From positions 1-47,224 of the forward strand of contig WHUD01000020.1 in assembly GCA_009377385.1 (NCBI GenBank): DNA of 47,224 bases. Direction: 5' to 3'. The translations under genes were made by a program, and so were the position numbers. The notes beneath the pieces are model-generated. The model ran no database searches, was not told where the DNA came from, and worked only from the letters and a program-made list of their open reading frames with translations. The DNA is from Actinophytocola sp. GTDB taxonomy: Bacteria; Actinomycetota; Actinomycetes; Mycobacteriales; Pseudonocardiaceae. The first letter of the stretch is position 1; the number at the start of each line of letters is the position of its first letter. Of this stretch, positions 45,900 to 47,224 are shown piece by piece.

Positions 45900-47174
45900 A
45901 TGACGGCCAGCCACACCACAGATGGCGCGCGAACGGCCAAGGCCACGCTGCCGCGTGAGGTGTGGGTGCTTGTCGTCGCCAACGTGCTGATCGCTGCGGG
46001 ATTCGGCCTCGTAGCTCCCGCTATCCCGATCTTCGCGTCCAGCTTCAATGTCGGTGTCGGCGCGGCGTCCCTCGTCATCAGTGCCTTCGCGGCCGCCCGG
46101 CTGCTTTTCGCACCCGCCGCGGGCAAGCTGGTCAGCAGGCTCGGCGAGCGCAAGGTGTATCTGAGCGGGCTGCTCATCGTGGCGCTCTCGACCGGCGCGA
46201 GCGCCTTCGCAGGCGGCTACGTGCAGCTGCTGGTGTTCCGCTCAGCGGGCGGCATCGGCTCGACGATGTTCACCGTCTCCGCGATCGCGCTGCTGATCCA
46301 CCTCACACCGCCGCCGCTGCGCGGCAGGGCAGCCGGACTCTTCGGCACCGGCTTCCTTGTGGGCAACGTCATCGGGCCGCTGGCAGGCGGTGGCCTGCTG
46401 GAGATCAACGTCCGCGCACCGTTCCTGGTGTACGCTCTCGCGCTGCTGGTCACGACGCTGTTCGTGTGGCTGATGCTGCGCGGCTCTACCCTGATCAGCA
46501 CCGCGGACGCCGACGACGCGCCAGCGCTGACGCTGACAGCCGCGCTGCGCGACCACGCCTACCGTTCGGCGCTGCTCGCCAATTTCACGTTCGGCTGGAT
46601 GGTGTTCGGGGTGCGGGTGGCGCTGGTGCCGCTGTTCCTGGTGCAGGTGCTGCACCAGCGGGAGGGGCTTGTCGGCATCGCGTTCGGCGTGTTCGCCGCC
46701 GCCAACGTCGGCATGCTGCTGCTGGCGGGCAAGCTCGCCGACACCATCGGCCGCAAGCCGTTCGCGCTCACCGGGCTGGTGGTCACCGCGATCGGCACCA
46801 TCTGGATGGGCTTCACAACGACGCTGACCGAGTTCCTGGTCGCGACCGTCGTCGCCGGGCTCGGCGCAGGCCTGCTCACCCCGCCGATGCAGGCCACGGT
46901 GGCCGACGTCGTCGGCTCCCGCGGCCGCGGCGGTCCGGTGCTCGCGACGTTCCAGATGGCCGCCGACGTCGGTGCCATCCTTGGGCCGCTGGCGGCAGGC
47001 GCGCTGGCCCAGGACATCTCGTTCGGCCTCGCCTTCGCCGTCACCGGCGCGCTGAGCGTGATCGCGGCGCTGGTGTGGGTGCCCGCGCGGGAGACGCTGT
47101 CGGCGGTCTCAGAAGAACCGCATCACCCGACGCCGGAGCAGTCCTGCGAGCTGGACGCCAGGCGCCAGCCCTAG
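45900..47174 (+). CDS. MFS transporter (multidrug-exporter type)
   Basis: 424 residues from ATG 45900 with SD GGGAGGGGA. Twelve predicted transmembrane helices, with the A-loop motif GKLVSRLGERKVYLSGLL after helix 2, a repeat of it (GKLADTIGRKPFALTG) after helix 8, and antiporter motif C-like GFLVGNVIGPLAGG in helix 5. Drug/H+ antiporter subfamily by pattern; substrate unknown. The C-terminal 25 residues are soluble. 54 bp after pabB, possibly co-transcribed. Confidence 0.88.
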   Translation: MTASHTTDGARTAKATLPREVWVLVVANVLIAAGFGLVAPAIPIFASSFNVGVGAASLVISAFAAARLLFAPAAGKLVSRLGERKVYLSGLLIVALSTGASAFAGGYVQLLVFRSAGGIGSTMFTVSAIALLIHLTPPPLRGRAAGLFGTGFLVGNVIGPLAGGGLLEINVRAPFLVYALALLVTTLFVWLMLRGSTLISTADADDAPALTLTAALRDHAYRSALLANFTFGWMVFGVRVALVPLFLVQVLHQREGLVGIAFGVFAAANVGMLLLAGKLADTIGRKPFALTGLVVTAIGTIWMGFTTTLTEFLVATVVAGLGAGLLTPPMQATVADVVGSRGRGGPVLATFQMAADVGAILGPLAAGALAQDISFGLAFAVTGALSVIAALVWVPARETLSAVSEEPHHPTPEQSCELDARRQP

Positions 47175-47224
47175 CGGGAGTTTCCTGGGTAAGTTGATCT
47201 TTGCGGGTGTGTCCGCAGGTCAGC

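Overview
The window is high-GC actinobacterial chromosome, most likely from a member of Pseudonocardiaceae (Amycolatopsis/Saccharopolyspora-like). This inference rests on the very strong G/C third-position bias, frequent GTG/TTG starts, and a gene order matching the Mycobacterium tuberculosis Rv1005c-Rv1026 block: pabB, metG, tatD, rpfB, rsmA, ispE, a Pks16-like ligase, pth, rplY, prs, glmU, a TetR regulator, mfd, mazG, an LpqU-like protein, eno, ftsB-like, DUF501, ppx. I cannot name the species.

Layout. 1-6000 is accessory: the end of an AAA+/Fis-type regulator, two small ORFs, a shortened crotonase-fold protein, a large BTAD/NB-ARC regulator, and a metallo-beta-lactamase-fold gene broken by one in-frame TAG. 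6105-6181 holds an unusual class-I tRNA with a UAA anticodon. 6369-11107 carries a type II NADH dehydrogenase, a family-5 uracil-DNA glycosylase, an S10 peptidase and a secreted protein, ending in a strong terminator. 11109-22911 (all minus) is the ppx-DUF501-ftsB-eno-VOC-LpqU-mazG-SurA-DUF3048-mfd series. 23045-26165 holds a sugar-dehydrogenase lipoprotein, remnants of a mazEF-like toxin-antitoxin pair, a TetR regulator and a fatty-acid desaturase. 26330-32529 (plus) has tRNA-Gln, a diguanylate cyclase, glmU-prs, rplY-pth and a small ORF. 32542-44367 (minus) runs metG-tatD-rpfB-rsmA-(MetN-like)-ispE-ABC-F-acyl-AMP ligase. 44550-47174 (plus) is pabB and an MFS exporter.

Two things stand out. 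First, a dispersed 21-bp tandem repeat (consensus close to GGGGGACACGACGTCNGGAGC) sits at six loci. Four are intergenic or at gene ends. Two lie in frame inside conserved genes (rsmA and the uracil-DNA glycosylase), where the array encodes repeated PDVVSPA heptads in surface-loop positions. Second, at 37266-38570 a SAM-I-type riboswitch and then a 22-codon, cysteine-rich leader ORF precede an orphan MetN-like protein. That protein keeps its C-terminal NIL domain but has lost the Walker A lysine, Q-loop glutamine, signature motif and switch histidine, and no permease or binding-protein gene lies nearby. It looks like a sulfur-regulated pseudo-ATPase.

Most of the rest is housekeeping: cell wall (glmU, rpfB, LpqU-like, ftsB), translation (metG, pth, rplY, rsmA), nucleotide pools (prs, mazG), repair (mfd, udg), glycolysis (eno) and folate (pabB).
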